Origin: Gemmatimonadota bacterium
GTDB lineage: Bacteria > Gemmatimonadota > Gemmatimonadetes > Longimicrobiales > Gaopeijiaceae
Assembly: GCA_003564295.1 (NCBI GenBank)
Contig: PXFI01000251.1
Coordinates: 1-36,628 of the forward strand
Direction of reading: 5' to 3'
DNA: 36,628 nucleotides
This document shows, in pieces, positions 16,753-25,672 of this stretch (positions are counted from its first letter, which is position 1; the number at the start of each line of letters is the position of its first letter). The notes beneath the pieces are model-generated. The model worked only from the letters and a program-made list of their open reading frames with translations. It searched no databases and was not told where the DNA came from. Both the position numbers and the translations under genes were made by a program.

Positions 16753-16836
16753 TCATGTCACCATCGACTTCCCGGGGTGGGCCCAAGCGGCGAGTCCCAT
16801 GATTCCTGCTACCACCATCACCCTTACGGCTCTCAT
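16753..16836 (-). CDS. Candidate 27-residue hydrophobic peptide upstream of the PH-domain gene
   Basis: ATG 16836 is preceded by AAGGAG at an ideal six-base distance. The ORF encodes a short peptide: two Arg residues, a hydrophobic core (VMVVAGIMGLAAWA) and a polar tail, ending 16 bases before the PH-domain start. It looks like a single membrane helix or a signal peptide with no mature part. It could be a small membrane protein, a leader peptide or a chance ORF; the strong ribosome binding site is the main support. Confidence 0.4.
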   Translation of the reverse strand: MRAVRVMVVAGIMGLAAWAHPGKSMVT

Positions 16837-17180
16837 GTCCGTCTCCTTCTCTTTCTCCCCATTTCTTTTGCCGGAGACAAGGCGTCTCGTGGACGCCCCT
16901 GCCTGCCCACAACCGGCCAAGGGAGAACTCTTTGACAGGCTCCCCTCGGGACGCGGGCAAGGAGACGCAGGGGTCCCCCATGCCGGCAGTGGAGAGAACC
17001 AGTCCCCTGCGAAACCTTCGAAGGGGGCTCCTCAGCCCGTTGAAGCCCCAAGCGGAGCGGCCGGCCTACACCCAAATCCGTATCTCAGGCTGGCGCCGCT
17101 ATCGCTTGCGGGACTGGGAGTCCTATCGGATCTTGGGGAAGACCTACGAATGTCGGCTCGGCACGCCCCCCGCCCTGGCA
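16837..17180. other. Non-coding interval between patatin and PH/PrsW units
   Basis: No convincing gene. A 6-bp inverted repeat (16881-16886 with 16892-16897) lies just upstream of the mini-ORF. A plus-strand frame through about 17060-17190 gives a plausible-looking stretch (QIRISGWRRYRLRDWESYRI) in a locally less GC-rich patch, but it has no start signal and runs on into the antisense of the patatin gene. It could be a decayed gene fragment. No clear promoter for the PH/PrsW unit was found. Confidence 0.4.
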
Positions 17181-19442
17181 TCAGAAGAGTGGGTTCCCCA
17201 GGAACAGGTGGCTTGCCCAGTGCCCGCCCTCGGTGAATCCCACCCCGAAATACACGGTCCCCAAGGGGGACTGGACGGCCGCCACCCCGGCGGCCGATGG
17301 CCTCAGGCTGTTCCATGAGAGAGAACGCCCGGCCGGCCAGGCATCCCCCGCCTCCAGGGCACCGCCGACCCGAAGGATCCTGGCCCTTCCCACATCCCGG
17401 AAGTAGGCCAATCGTCCCAGCACCATCCCGTCTCCCGTAACCGAGTTCGGGGTCAAGCCCGACAAGCGGAGAAACCCCCCGAGCCGGAAGCGGTCATAGA
17501 ACGGCATCTCACCCCGCAGCACCCTCCCACCCGTCGCTCCCAGGAGAACGGTATTCCGGTCATGGCTCACAACCCAGCCAAGATCGGCGGACAGGCGGTC
17601 GTAACGGGCTACATCCCCGAGTCTCCTGCTTGTGCTCTGGAGCTGCCAGCGCACGATGACGCCTTCCCGCGGGAAAGTCGCATCGTCCAGACGGTCTGCC
17701 TCGAACCGGGCCACCACACCCCCCTGCCAGCCTTTGAAGGCCGCAAGATCCGAGACCGCAGCACCTCCGGGGCCGGCGTCCACCCGCTCCACCATGAGCC
17801 CGGCGGATGCTTCGGCCCAGGTCCCCAGGTTGAACCCCACGCCCCCGTTCAGGCGCATCCGGTGGGTTCTGTATTCAATCTCGGCGTCTGTGGTCGGCAT
17901 GAGGTCCCTCCGCCGGGAATCGTGGACCCGCACCTCCACGAACATGGGGGAGCCCCTGGTCAAGGGCTGGTAGACCTCCGCCGACAACGCCTGGTCTTCG
18001 CCCAGGGCAGCCCGGAGCCGCAACTCGCCTCCCTGATCCGTGAGTCGGAGTCGCAAGAGCTGTGCGACGAATTGAAAGGCGCCGCGTCCTTCGAAATCGT
18101 CCGTGAGGGCCAGACCGAGTCGTACGGTGTTGAGGCCCACGGATCTTGGCACGGGGCGCACCACGAGACCGATCCGGCCCTCCTCACGCACCATCTCGAA
18201 GCCCACCTGATCGAAGCCTCCGAGGCCGTAGATCCGATCCAGGTCCCGGCGCAGGACCGCCGTGTCCAGGGGCATTCCCGGACGCACGTTGAGGCGGCTC
18301 TCCATCCGGGCCCGGGCAGCCTGGTCAGGCACCTCCACCCTGATGAACTCGGGGACCACGGCTCCTCCGCGGCGCTGCCGTACCCCCTGGCGCCATTCCC
18401 GGTATTCCGCCTCGGACAACGACCACTGGAGGAGAGCGTCTCTGGCGCTTCGCGCTGCCTCCTCCCCCCGGCCGATGATGGCCCCGGACTGGTGGAAGTC
18501 GCTGATGGAGAAGGGCTTCAGATCAGGGCATATCAGCACGTCGGCCACGCCGCTCTCCAGCGCCCGCTCGGTGTTCTGCCAGGAGATCAGTCGCACGACC
18601 TGCATCGCCACGCCCACCGGGGAGGCGAGCTCCTCGCGCCTGGCCAACTCCGAGTGAACCATCACGGCGATCACCACATCCAGGTCCAGATCCTGGACTA
18701 CCTCCAGGGGCAGATGCGCCACAAGGCCGCCGTCCACCAGCAGCCTTCCCTGCGTCTCCACAGGCGTGAACGCCAGCGGCACGGCCATGCTGGCCCGGAT
18801 CGCCCGGGGCAGATGGCCCTCCGCCAAAACCACCAGCTCCCCCGTCTCGATATCGGCGGCGGCGGCCCGGAAGGGAATGGGAAGGTGGTCGAAGTGGTCT
18901 TCGGCCAGCACCGGCAGCAGGAGAGTCTCAAGAAGAAGCCCCAGACGGTGGCCTACCAGGAGCCCTTCGGGCAGGTGTATGCCGTGGCGGCTCACCCCTA
19001 TCTCCTGGTCGAGGAGAAGCTGCCGTTGCTCCTCTTTTCGGCGAAAGCTCAGGAGCTCTCGCGGCACCTCGTCCAGCAGGGCCCCCGTCCAGTCAACGCC
19101 CAGCAGCTCCCTCTCCAGGTCGCTGGCCGTGAGGCCGGAGGCGTAAAGCCCCCCCACAACCGCACCCATGCTGGTGCCCACCACTGCATGCACCGGGACC
19201 CGAAGCTCCTCCAGGACCTTCAAGACTCCCACGTGGGCGGCGCCCAGCGCGGCGCCTCCGCTCAGCACCAACCCGATCCGCGGCGTCGGCGACTGCGGTA
19301 ACGTTGGTGGCGCCTGCAGCGGTGGCTGCGGAGCTTCCTGTGATCCTGCGGGAGCTGCCACGGTCACCAGGACCGAGAGGCTCAGGGCCAGGACCCCGAG
19401 CCTTTCACCTGCCGGATGCCATCTCCCCATCCCCTTGGGCAT
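17181..19442 (-). CDS. Patatin-like phospholipase with POTRA and outer-membrane barrel (PlpD-like, type Vd)
   Basis: A 753-residue exported protein; ATG 19442 has AGGAG about five bases upstream and begins a signal peptide (GVLALSLSVLVTVAAPAGSQ). The patatin domain (about 55-320) has the Gly-rich oxyanion element SGGAALG (61-67), nucleophile Ser91 in GTSMG and Asp237 in VDGG, forming the Ser-Asp dyad. A POTRA-like segment follows (EFIRVEVPDQAARARMESRL to GLGGFDQVGFEMV), then a BamA-like barrel with FRLGGFLRLSG and a terminal Phe (LFLGNPLF), the usual outer-membrane targeting signature. The architecture matches PlpD of Pseudomonas aeruginosa, a type Vd autotransporter with phospholipase A1 activity. 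It may instead stay on the periplasmic side, where homologues could act on outer-membrane lipids. It lies downstream of the UPF0182 gene on the same strand. Confidence 0.88.
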   Translation of the reverse strand: MPKGMGRWHPAGERLGVLALSLSVLVTVAAPAGSQEAPQPPLQAPPTLPQSPTPRIGLVLSGGAALGAAHVGVLKVLEELRVPVHAVVGTSMGAVVGGLYASGLTASDLERELLGVDWTGALLDEVPRELLSFRRKEEQRQLLLDQEIGVSRHGIHLPEGLLVGHRLGLLLETLLLPVLAEDHFDHLPIPFRAAAADIETGELVVLAEGHLPRAIRASMAVPLAFTPVETQGRLLVDGGLVAHLPLEVVQDLDLDVVIAVMVHSELARREELASPVGVAMQVVRLISWQNTERALESGVADVLICPDLKPFSISDFHQSGAIIGRGEEAARSARDALLQWSLSEAEYREWRQGVRQRRGGAVVPEFIRVEVPDQAARARMESRLNVRPGMPLDTAVLRRDLDRIYGLGGFDQVGFEMVREEGRIGLVVRPVPRSVGLNTVRLGLALTDDFEGRGAFQFVAQLLRLRLTDQGGELRLRAALGEDQALSAEVYQPLTRGSPMFVEVRVHDSRRRDLMPTTDAEIEYRTHRMRLNGGVGFNLGTWAEASAGLMVERVDAGPGGAAVSDLAAFKGWQGGVVARFEADRLDDATFPREGVIVRWQLQSTSRRLGDVARYDRLSADLGWVVSHDRNTVLLGATGGRVLRGEMPFYDRFRLGGFLRLSGLTPNSVTGDGMVLGRLAYFRDVGRARILRVGGALEAGDAWPAGRSLSWNSLRPSAAGVAAVQSPLGTVYFGVGFTEGGHWASHLFLGNPLF

Positions 19443-19465
19443 GCTCTCTCCTGTACCCGTATCTT

Positions 19466-19575
19466 CGGAGGCACCTATGGACGTGCGGACCTTGCGCCTG
19501 GACGTCGAAGCTGTCCGCCGGCTCCGGAGGCACCTATGGACGTGCGGGCCCTGCCGCTGGTGCGACAGGGCCCGC
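19466..19575. repeat. 59-bp tandem duplication with a 10-bp perfect stem-loop
   Basis: CGGAGGCACCTATGGACGTG and three more bases occur identically at 19466 and 19525, with weaker similarity continuing to about 19560. The second copy overlaps a perfect 10-bp inverted repeat (19544-19553 and 19566-19575, 12-base loop) 36 bp past the UPF0182 stop on the minus strand. The stem may terminate or stabilise the UPF0182 transcript; it has no T-tract. Confidence 0.7.
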
Positions 19576-19610
19576 GCCTGTGCCGAACGAGAAGAAAACC
19601 CCTTCCGTTC

Positions 19611-22310
19611 CTAGCCTTCTCCACCCTCCGGGCGTTGCATCCGCCTCAGGAGCTCGCCCAGGCGTTCGATCTCCCGCCGGGCCCGGTCATACTGCTCCTG
19701 CATCTGCCGGAGCATCTCGGGATCCAGCCCGACAGCGGGCTCCGGAGCGGGCTCCAGAGTGGGAGGCGGAGTCCGGGGCACGGCGGGAGCACCGGGATCC
19801 TCCAGGGGACTGGGCTCCGCCTGTCCGAAGAGAACGGCCAACGACTGGTCCAGCGTCTCCTCCATGACCACCTGGTTCTCGTACGCCACGATGACCCGCT
19901 TCAGCTCCGGGATCCTCCCCCCCTCCGCCCTGAGATAGAGGGGTTGCACGTAGATGAGGGCCTCCTCGATGGGGAGCACCAGGAGCTCCCCCCGGATCAC
20001 CTGGGAGCCCCGCTGGTCCCAGAGGGAGATCTGCCGGGCGATGTCCGTATCCTGGTTGATGCGGTTCATGATCTGCATGGGCCCGAACACCAGGCTCTGC
20101 CGCGGGAAGCGGTAGACCACCAGCTGGCCGTAATGGTCCCCGTCGCTCCGGGCCACCATCCACGCCGCCAGGTTGTCACGCCCCCGGGGCGTGAACTGGG
20201 TCACGAAGATGAACTCCGGATCCGGCTCGTCGGGCAGACGCATGATGATACGCCGCATGAAGGGCTCGGCCCGCTCGACCCCGAGGGTTGGAATCTGCCA
20301 CTGGTCCTCCCGGTGGTAGAAGGTCTCTGACTCCATCATGTGGTAGATGGTGTAGAGAGCAGTCTGGATGCGGTAGAGGTCCTCGGGATAGCGGAGGTGG
20401 GCCCGGAGGTCCGTGGGGAGATCATCCATGGGAAGCAGGATCCCGGGGAAGACCCGGTCGAAGGTTCGGATCATGGGGTCCTCAGAGTCCGCGATGTACG
20501 CCCGAATCTCCCCGTGATACGCATCCACCACCACCTTCACACTGTTCCGCATGTAGTTCATCCCGTTCGCGGAGCGGGTGGCGTAGGGGTAGTTGCGGCT
20601 GACGGTATAGGCATCCAGGACCCAGACCAGCTCCCCATTTTCCCGGATCACCAGGTAGGGATCCCGATCGAAAAGGAGGAAGGGGAGGGCCCGGGCTGCC
20701 CGGTCGGCCACATTGCGGTGGTAAAGAATGCGGCTGTCCCGCTCAATGTCGCCCGAGAGGAAGGCGGTCATCCCCCCGAAGCGGGCGCTGATGAGGGCCC
20801 GGCGCAGGAATCCGCCCACATGCACCCCCCCCTGGCCCGTGTAGGGGCGGAAGACGTTTTCGTCGGCAGCAGGATAGTCGAACTCCTGCCGGTTCGTGTT
20901 CACGAAGACGAAGTTGTCGGTCAACTCCCCATAGTAGATCTGGGGGCGGGTCACGTGCAGGTCCACGCTGGATTCGGGGGGAAGGTCCTTGATGAAGAGA
21001 ACAGGGAGCCCTTCCGTGGTGACCTGATTCACCGGGGCCAGTGTCACCCCCATACCGTGGGTGTACGTGAGGTGCTGGTTGATGAAGGTGCGCTGGGGCA
21101 GGGAGGCCACGTTGAGCTCCCGGGGGGACAGAAGAATCTGCCGGTACCGGCCATTGATCCAGTAGCGGTCATCCACCACGGTCCGGAAGTCGTAGTACGT
21201 CCGAATCTCCTGGAGCTGGCCGAAGGTCTGCAGGAGGGGAGCCCGGTCCCAGAGGCGCACGTTCTCGATGGTGGGAGCGTTGTCGCGAAGATCTTCCAGC
21301 GTCAGTCGGGCCTCACCCCGGAGATTGCGGACCTCCACCTGGTCCAGACCCCAGGCGAGGCGGGTCATGTCCACATGGCTCTCGATCTGGGGCGTCTCCC
21401 GGGTGAGCTCCGTGGGGGCCACCACGAACCGCTGCACCAATCCAGGGAAGAGCAGGCCGCCCAGGCCGGCCGTCACCAGGAAGCCGGCAATCGCCACCAA
21501 CGCGTACGGCGCGGTGCGCCGCAGGAAGGCCCCCGCCAGCACCAGCACGGCGCATCCCAGTGCCACTCCCGCGATGATCCGATAGGCCGGGAGGCGGGCG
21601 TGGAGGTCTGTGTAGGTGGCCCCGGCGAAGGCCCCTTCCTGGGACAGGAGTAGCTCCGGAATCTGCACGAACCAGGTCTGCCCACCCAGGAGGACGAAGG
21701 TGAGGGCCAGCAGAATGGCCATATGCCAACCCGCCGACGGCTCCACCCGCACGACCGGGGGCTTGAAGATAAGGTCCCCCCGGAGGAGGTACAGGACCAC
21801 CACCAGGAGCAGGGCGATCACCGAAAGGGGTATCAGAAGGCCAAAAACTGCCGACAGGACCGGTAGGGTGAAGAAGTAGAAGGCCACATCATTCCCCAGG
21901 GCCGGATCCGTGATCCCGAAGGGCGTCTGGTTCAAGTACTGGAGGAACGCCATCCAGGAATGGGACAGGGGCGCCGACACGCCGAGACCCAGAACAGCGG
22001 CGGCGGGGATGGTGAATCGCCGCAGGGTGGGCGCCAGGTCCACGGGAGCCACTTCGGGGCCCGTCCGCACGAGGAAGGGGGGCACCACGCCCACAAGAGG
22101 ACGCCGCAGGTTCACGAACAGGAATGTGAACGCCACCGCGAAGGCCAGTACGAAGAGACCTATTCGCCAAGCCCACTGGGTGAGGAAGACGCGCTCGAAG
22201 CCCACTTCCCCGAACCATAGCCAGTCCGTGTAGAGATGGATGGCTCCCGGTACGGCCGAGATGAGGAACAGAACGGCCAGGACGATGATGATCGGCGTGA
22301 GTTTCTTCAT
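19611..22310 (-). CDS. UPF0182 (COG1615) family integral membrane protein
   Basis: An 899-residue protein starting at ATG 22310 with AAGGTGG seven bases upstream. The N-terminal third holds about seven hydrophobic helices, beginning KKLTPIIIVLAVLFLISAVPG and including the aromatic-rich LYTDWLWFGEVGF, characteristic of the family. The large remainder is a soluble, probably extracytoplasmic domain (for example TYYDFRTVVDDRYWINGRYR, then LTYTHGMGV). The C-terminus has a Pro/Glu-rich linker and a short coiled-coil (EMLRQMQEQYDRARREIERL). No molecular function is established for UPF0182 proteins. It is divergent from the PLD-like gene and upstream of patatin, so all three may act on the envelope, but that is inference. 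Confidence 0.88.
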   Translation of the reverse strand: MKKLTPIIIVLAVLFLISAVPGAIHLYTDWLWFGEVGFERVFLTQWAWRIGLFVLAFAVAFTFLFVNLRRPLVGVVPPFLVRTGPEVAPVDLAPTLRRFTIPAAAVLGLGVSAPLSHSWMAFLQYLNQTPFGITDPALGNDVAFYFFTLPVLSAVFGLLIPLSVIALLLVVVLYLLRGDLIFKPPVVRVEPSAGWHMAILLALTFVLLGGQTWFVQIPELLLSQEGAFAGATYTDLHARLPAYRIIAGVALGCAVLVLAGAFLRRTAPYALVAIAGFLVTAGLGGLLFPGLVQRFVVAPTELTRETPQIESHVDMTRLAWGLDQVEVRNLRGEARLTLEDLRDNAPTIENVRLWDRAPLLQTFGQLQEIRTYYDFRTVVDDRYWINGRYRQILLSPRELNVASLPQRTFINQHLTYTHGMGVTLAPVNQVTTEGLPVLFIKDLPPESSVDLHVTRPQIYYGELTDNFVFVNTNRQEFDYPAADENVFRPYTGQGGVHVGGFLRRALISARFGGMTAFLSGDIERDSRILYHRNVADRAARALPFLLFDRDPYLVIRENGELVWVLDAYTVSRNYPYATRSANGMNYMRNSVKVVVDAYHGEIRAYIADSEDPMIRTFDRVFPGILLPMDDLPTDLRAHLRYPEDLYRIQTALYTIYHMMESETFYHREDQWQIPTLGVERAEPFMRRIIMRLPDEPDPEFIFVTQFTPRGRDNLAAWMVARSDGDHYGQLVVYRFPRQSLVFGPMQIMNRINQDTDIARQISLWDQRGSQVIRGELLVLPIEEALIYVQPLYLRAEGGRIPELKRVIVAYENQVVMEETLDQSLAVLFGQAEPSPLEDPGAPAVPRTPPPTLEPAPEPAVGLDPEMLRQMQEQYDRARREIERLGELLRRMQRPEGGEG

Positions 22311-22378
22311 AGTTATGCCACCTTACCGCCCCGGGGCCGGCCAGGCAATGGAACCCGACGTAGACTCCCAGGGGCCCC

Positions 22379-22406
22379 TTGTGCTCCTCGCGGGGCTCGC
22401 TATACG
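22379..22406 (+). promoter_or_regulatory. Candidate promoter of the PLD-like gene
   Basis: TTGTGC (22379-22384) and TATACG (22401-22406) are 16 bp apart in the divergent interval between UPF0182 and the PLD-like gene. This is a reasonable but imperfect sigma70 match. A promoter for UPF0182 must lie in the same ~160 bp or further right; none is clear. Confidence 0.4.
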
Positions 22407-22431
22407 TGTCATTTAGACTAATGTAGCTATG

Positions 22432-22462
22432 CCGGCCGGGTGACTCCATGGGACCTGGCCGG
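22432..22462 (+). other. Inverted repeat around the first possible start of the PLD-like gene
   Basis: Ten-base arms (22432-22441 and 22453-22462, one G-U pair) flank an 11-base loop that contains the ATG at 22448. If transcribed, the hairpin would hide that ATG and leave GGGAG and ATG 22478 just downstream free, which favours 22478 as the start. Confidence 0.5.
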
Positions 22463-22477
22463 CCGGGAGCTTCTTCT

Positions 22478-25400
22478 ATGCCGCAACAAAGTGTAAGAAC
22501 ACCCTCCAGGCCTGGAAGGGCGAGGCACGGCACCACCCTGGCTCCTGCCCGGTGGGCCGGGTCCGGGCCACCAGGCCGAGCCGCCGGAGGGCCCCGCATC
22601 CTGAGGATGGGAGTGGGCCTCGCCGCAGCCCTCCTCCTGGGGAGCGGCCCGGGCGAGCCCCTCCACGCCCAGGTCCCCGGACAGGACTCCTTCGCTCCCC
22701 CCATCAGCGGAACCTGGGATCCCCTGGTTTCCCTCGGCCAGCCCTCCCGGTGGTGGCCCTACTTCGGCCTGGGCTATGGAGTGGACCCCAGCATGGAGGT
22801 GGAGGGAGCCGGAATCACGGCATTCTTGGGAACGGGCCGGGACCTCTTCAGCCCAGTCCTGGGAATCCTGAGGGCCGGCGGGCAGGTCTACGCCGGCCAG
22901 CGGGGGGAGGAATTGGACTCCGGAGCTCGGCTGGAGCTCCACTCCCCTGCGGTCCTCCTCCATGCAGGGCTCGACTGGAACGCCCGCTTGCGCAGGACGG
23001 ATCTGATGGTTGGCCTCTCCCTCCCCCCCCGGCGGGGCGGGCTCCTGGGGCGGGGAGGGGAGGTCCGCCTGGACTATCTGCCGACCCGCAGCCATGCCTT
23101 CCAGGTGGGGGGCACCCTGCCCATCCGACGACCCCGCCTGGGCAACACCCGCCCCCGTACGGTGGACGTGGAGCTCCCCCCTCCCCCGTCCCGAGCCACT
23201 CCCCCTTTCCCCCTCACCCCCGGGGCGGCCAGTGCCATGGAGGAGGTGAGGGAGGCCATGGGCTGGCTCGTGGCACTCAGCAACTTCTTCTGGCTCACGG
23301 AAACCCAGAGCCTGAGCTACGGGGCCACGGTGCGGGAGTGGCGAGAGATCCTCGAGGGATTCCGGACCGAACTGGAGGAGCGGGAAGGAATTCGCCCGGC
23401 CGGGGAGGGACAGACCACCAGCACGTATGATTGGAAGGTGGAGGAGTATCACCGGGCCCTGGCCCGGGCGTTCGGAAAGGCCCTGGAGGTGGAAGGGGGG
23501 GACCCGGAGGAGCTGGGCCGGCCTCTGGCGGACCAGGCACGGCTCATCGCCCTGGAGGAGATCATCCTTCCCTACAACCGCACCATCGGCCAGTACAAGA
23601 GCCCAGATCGACTGGGTGGGCTCGCCGCACGGGCCAGGGCCCGCTGGTCGGCATGGCTGGAGCTGAACCCACCGCTAGTGGGCCGGGCCCACAACGCCCG
23701 GGGGGTCATGGACGCCTGGCTTCTGGACCTGGAGGAGCTCCGGGCCCAGATCGCCGGATACGCGGTTGATTCCCGCATGCACTGGCTACCACTGGCGCTG
23801 GTCCTGAAACCCGAGGAACACCGGACCCGGGGCCAGATCGACGGGATCCTGGAGAAGGCCCTGGACAGGGAGTTCGAAGGAGGTAACCGGATCCGGCCCC
23901 TGGACGCCCCCCAGTTTCAGCGGGAGCTCTTCCGGACCCTGTTGGAGACCCGGGACTATCACATCCTCTGGATTCACGACATCCGGGGAACGGACAGCCA
24001 TGGCCGCCCCGACAGGACGGGGTTCGAGCTGGTGACGGAAGGGTACCTCCGAGCTCTCCTTGAGGCGGTGCGGGCCTACGACGAAACCGGGACTCTGCCC
24101 GCCTACATCATCATGCTGGACCAGCACTTCTACGAGCTGAACGACGGTCGCCGCTGGATGGACCTGCTGGAGAATCCCCTGGACCACAGAGTCCGGCTAC
24201 CGGCAAGCCACGTGGATTGGCGACGGCGCATCGAGGCGCTCCAGGACTCCCTTCAGATGGCGGTGGCGGAATCCCGCCGCCTGGCGGCCCAGACCGAGTC
24301 CTTCGGCCCGAAATGGATCCGGCAGGTTGTTAAGTTTCACGTGAACATCACGAACCCTGCGGATTTCTCCTTCCGCCACCGGCGCCTCCTGATCCCTGCC
24401 TTGGGAGCCGACAACCTTCTTCGGGATCATCGCAAGCTCATTTTACGGGACGTGGTGGCGGAGGACCCGGGCTCGGGAGAGATCATCCTGTCAGGGGTGG
24501 GGGTTGGGGACCACTACGCCGACGCCACCTGGGACGACCGGGGAATGGTGGTCCAGGGACCCTTCGCCTTGCTGGCTCTGGCCCAGGCCCGGGAGGTCCT
24601 TCTCCGGAACGGCCTCGCCCAAGAAGAGCTCCCTCCTCCCCTCCAGTCCCTGGATAGGGCCCCGGACCACAGTGCCCGGGTGGCGGCCCTGGAGGCCGAG
24701 GGCTCCCATGCCCTTATGCTCCAGATGCACAATCGCACCGGGTGGGGGATGAAGGAGGCCACTTTCGTCCAGATGCTCCTCTACGACCTGGCCCCACGGG
24801 GGACACTCCTCTTCGTCCCTGACCAGGTCTGGACCAGCTTCCAATGGATGGCCCAGCTCGTGAGCGCCGCCCTCCGGGGATGCCACGTCTTCATCGTCGC
24901 CCCGGCCAGGGACAATGCCCCCAGCGCCGCCTTTCCCCAGATGTCGGTGATGCAGGAGCTCGTGTCCCGACTGGTCCTGATCCAGGAGGTGTTCGGAGAC
25001 CGGATCCGGGAAGGGGGCGGCGACCTGAGGGTGGGACTGTACTCCCGCCAGGTTGCCCTGGACGACATGGAGGGCCTGGCAGAGGAGATGGAGGAAGGCT
25101 TCCGGAGGCACCTCTTCATGGGCGACCTCTTCCCCTTCTCGCCGGAGGTCCGGGCGGCCATCCCGGGGGTGGCCGGGGTGGGGAGCGGGGAAAGGGGAGA
25201 GGACGGGTCGGCGCCGGACCCCGGCGCACCTCCCCTTGATGCGGGCCCCAGGACCGAGGCCCGGGACTCCGACGGCCCAGGGCGCCTCCCCCAGCTCCAC
25301 AGGAAGACCCAGTGGATCCTGGACCAGGACGTGGTCCGGGCGCTGGCCTCCGCCCTCCAGGGAGACTCCCTCTCGGAGGATGGGCTCCTGGATCTCTACC

Positions 25401-25672
25401 ACGACCTGGAGAGCCGGCAGGGCTGGTCCCGGGACGGACCGGTCCTCTACTTCGCCCTGGGGTCCATGAACAAGAACATCCGGAGCATGGCCTTGGACGG
25501 TGAGATCCTGGCGTTGGTGGCAGGTCTCTGGGCGCTCCACTCCCTCTTCGACCTGGCCCTCCTCTCCAGCGGCGTGACCTGGGTGGAGTCCCTGGAAGAG
25601 GTGGAGGGGCTCCTGCCTCCCTTCTCCCCCTTCAAGCGTCGCCTCGGGCGCTGGCTGCACCGGGTCCTGTGA
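22478..25672 (+). CDS. Large exported phospholipase D-superfamily protein
   Basis: About 1064 residues from ATG 22478, chosen for GGGAG eight bases upstream; ATG 22607 directly before the hydrophobic core (GVGLAAALLLGSGPG, then LHAQ) and ATG 22448 are alternatives. The signal peptide implies export. An N-terminal region of beta-rich character precedes an alpha-helical middle. The C-terminal half has PLD features: motif 1 is DHRKLILRD (H651, K653, D658), followed by GEIILSGVGVGDHYADATWDD. Motif 2 is HRKTQWILD (H941, K943, D949), where Asp is one residue later than canonical, followed by ALGSMNKNIRSMALDGEI, like the usual GS-N-RS element. The stretch SAALRGCHVFIVAP matches the strand before motif 2. 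Cardiolipin synthases and phospholipases share this fold, but the length and export are unusual. Substrate unknown. Confidence 0.7.
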   Translation: MPQQSVRTPSRPGRARHGTTLAPARWAGSGPPGRAAGGPRILRMGVGLAAALLLGSGPGEPLHAQVPGQDSFAPPISGTWDPLVSLGQPSRWWPYFGLGYGVDPSMEVEGAGITAFLGTGRDLFSPVLGILRAGGQVYAGQRGEELDSGARLELHSPAVLLHAGLDWNARLRRTDLMVGLSLPPRRGGLLGRGGEVRLDYLPTRSHAFQVGGTLPIRRPRLGNTRPRTVDVELPPPPSRATPPFPLTPGAASAMEEVREAMGWLVALSNFFWLTETQSLSYGATVREWREILEGFRTELEEREGIRPAGEGQTTSTYDWKVEEYHRALARAFGKALEVEGGDPEELGRPLADQARLIALEEIILPYNRTIGQYKSPDRLGGLAARARARWSAWLELNPPLVGRAHNARGVMDAWLLDLEELRAQIAGYAVDSRMHWLPLALVLKPEEHRTRGQIDGILEKALDREFEGGNRIRPLDAPQFQRELFRTLLETRDYHILWIHDIRGTDSHGRPDRTGFELVTEGYLRALLEAVRAYDETGTLPAYIIMLDQHFYELNDGRRWMDLLENPLDHRVRLPASHVDWRRRIEALQDSLQMAVAESRRLAAQTESFGPKWIRQVVKFHVNITNPADFSFRHRRLLIPALGADNLLRDHRKLILRDVVAEDPGSGEIILSGVGVGDHYADATWDDRGMVVQGPFALLALAQAREVLLRNGLAQEELPPPLQSLDRAPDHSARVAALEAEGSHALMLQMHNRTGWGMKEATFVQMLLYDLAPRGTLLFVPDQVWTSFQWMAQLVSAALRGCHVFIVAPARDNAPSAAFPQMSVMQELVSRLVLIQEVFGDRIREGGGDLRVGLYSRQVALDDMEGLAEEMEEGFRRHLFMGDLFPFSPEVRAAIPGVAGVGSGERGEDGSAPDPGAPPLDAGPRTEARDSDGPGRLPQLHRKTQWILDQDVVRALASALQGDSLSEDGLLDLYHDLESRQGWSRDGPVLYFALGSMNKNIRSMALDGEILALVAGLWALHSLFDLALLSSGVTWVESLEEVEGLLPPFSPFKRRLGRWLHRVL

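Noticed and set aside
16932-17318. 128-codon plus-strand frame in the patatin/PH interval
   Set aside because: Part of it looks protein-like, but it lacks a start signal and ends antisense to patatin; kept only as a remark on the interval.
17562-19301. 579-codon plus-strand frame antisense to patatin
   Set aside because: His/Gln/Pro-rich mirror of a real coding sequence; no start signal or recognisable domain.
20340-21653. 437-codon plus-strand frame antisense to UPF0182
   Set aside because: Shadow frame; UPF0182 on the minus strand has a clear family match.
24491-25660. 389-codon minus-strand frame antisense to the PLD-like gene
   Set aside because: His/Gln/Gly-rich composition and no signals; the plus-strand gene has a signal peptide and HKD motifs.
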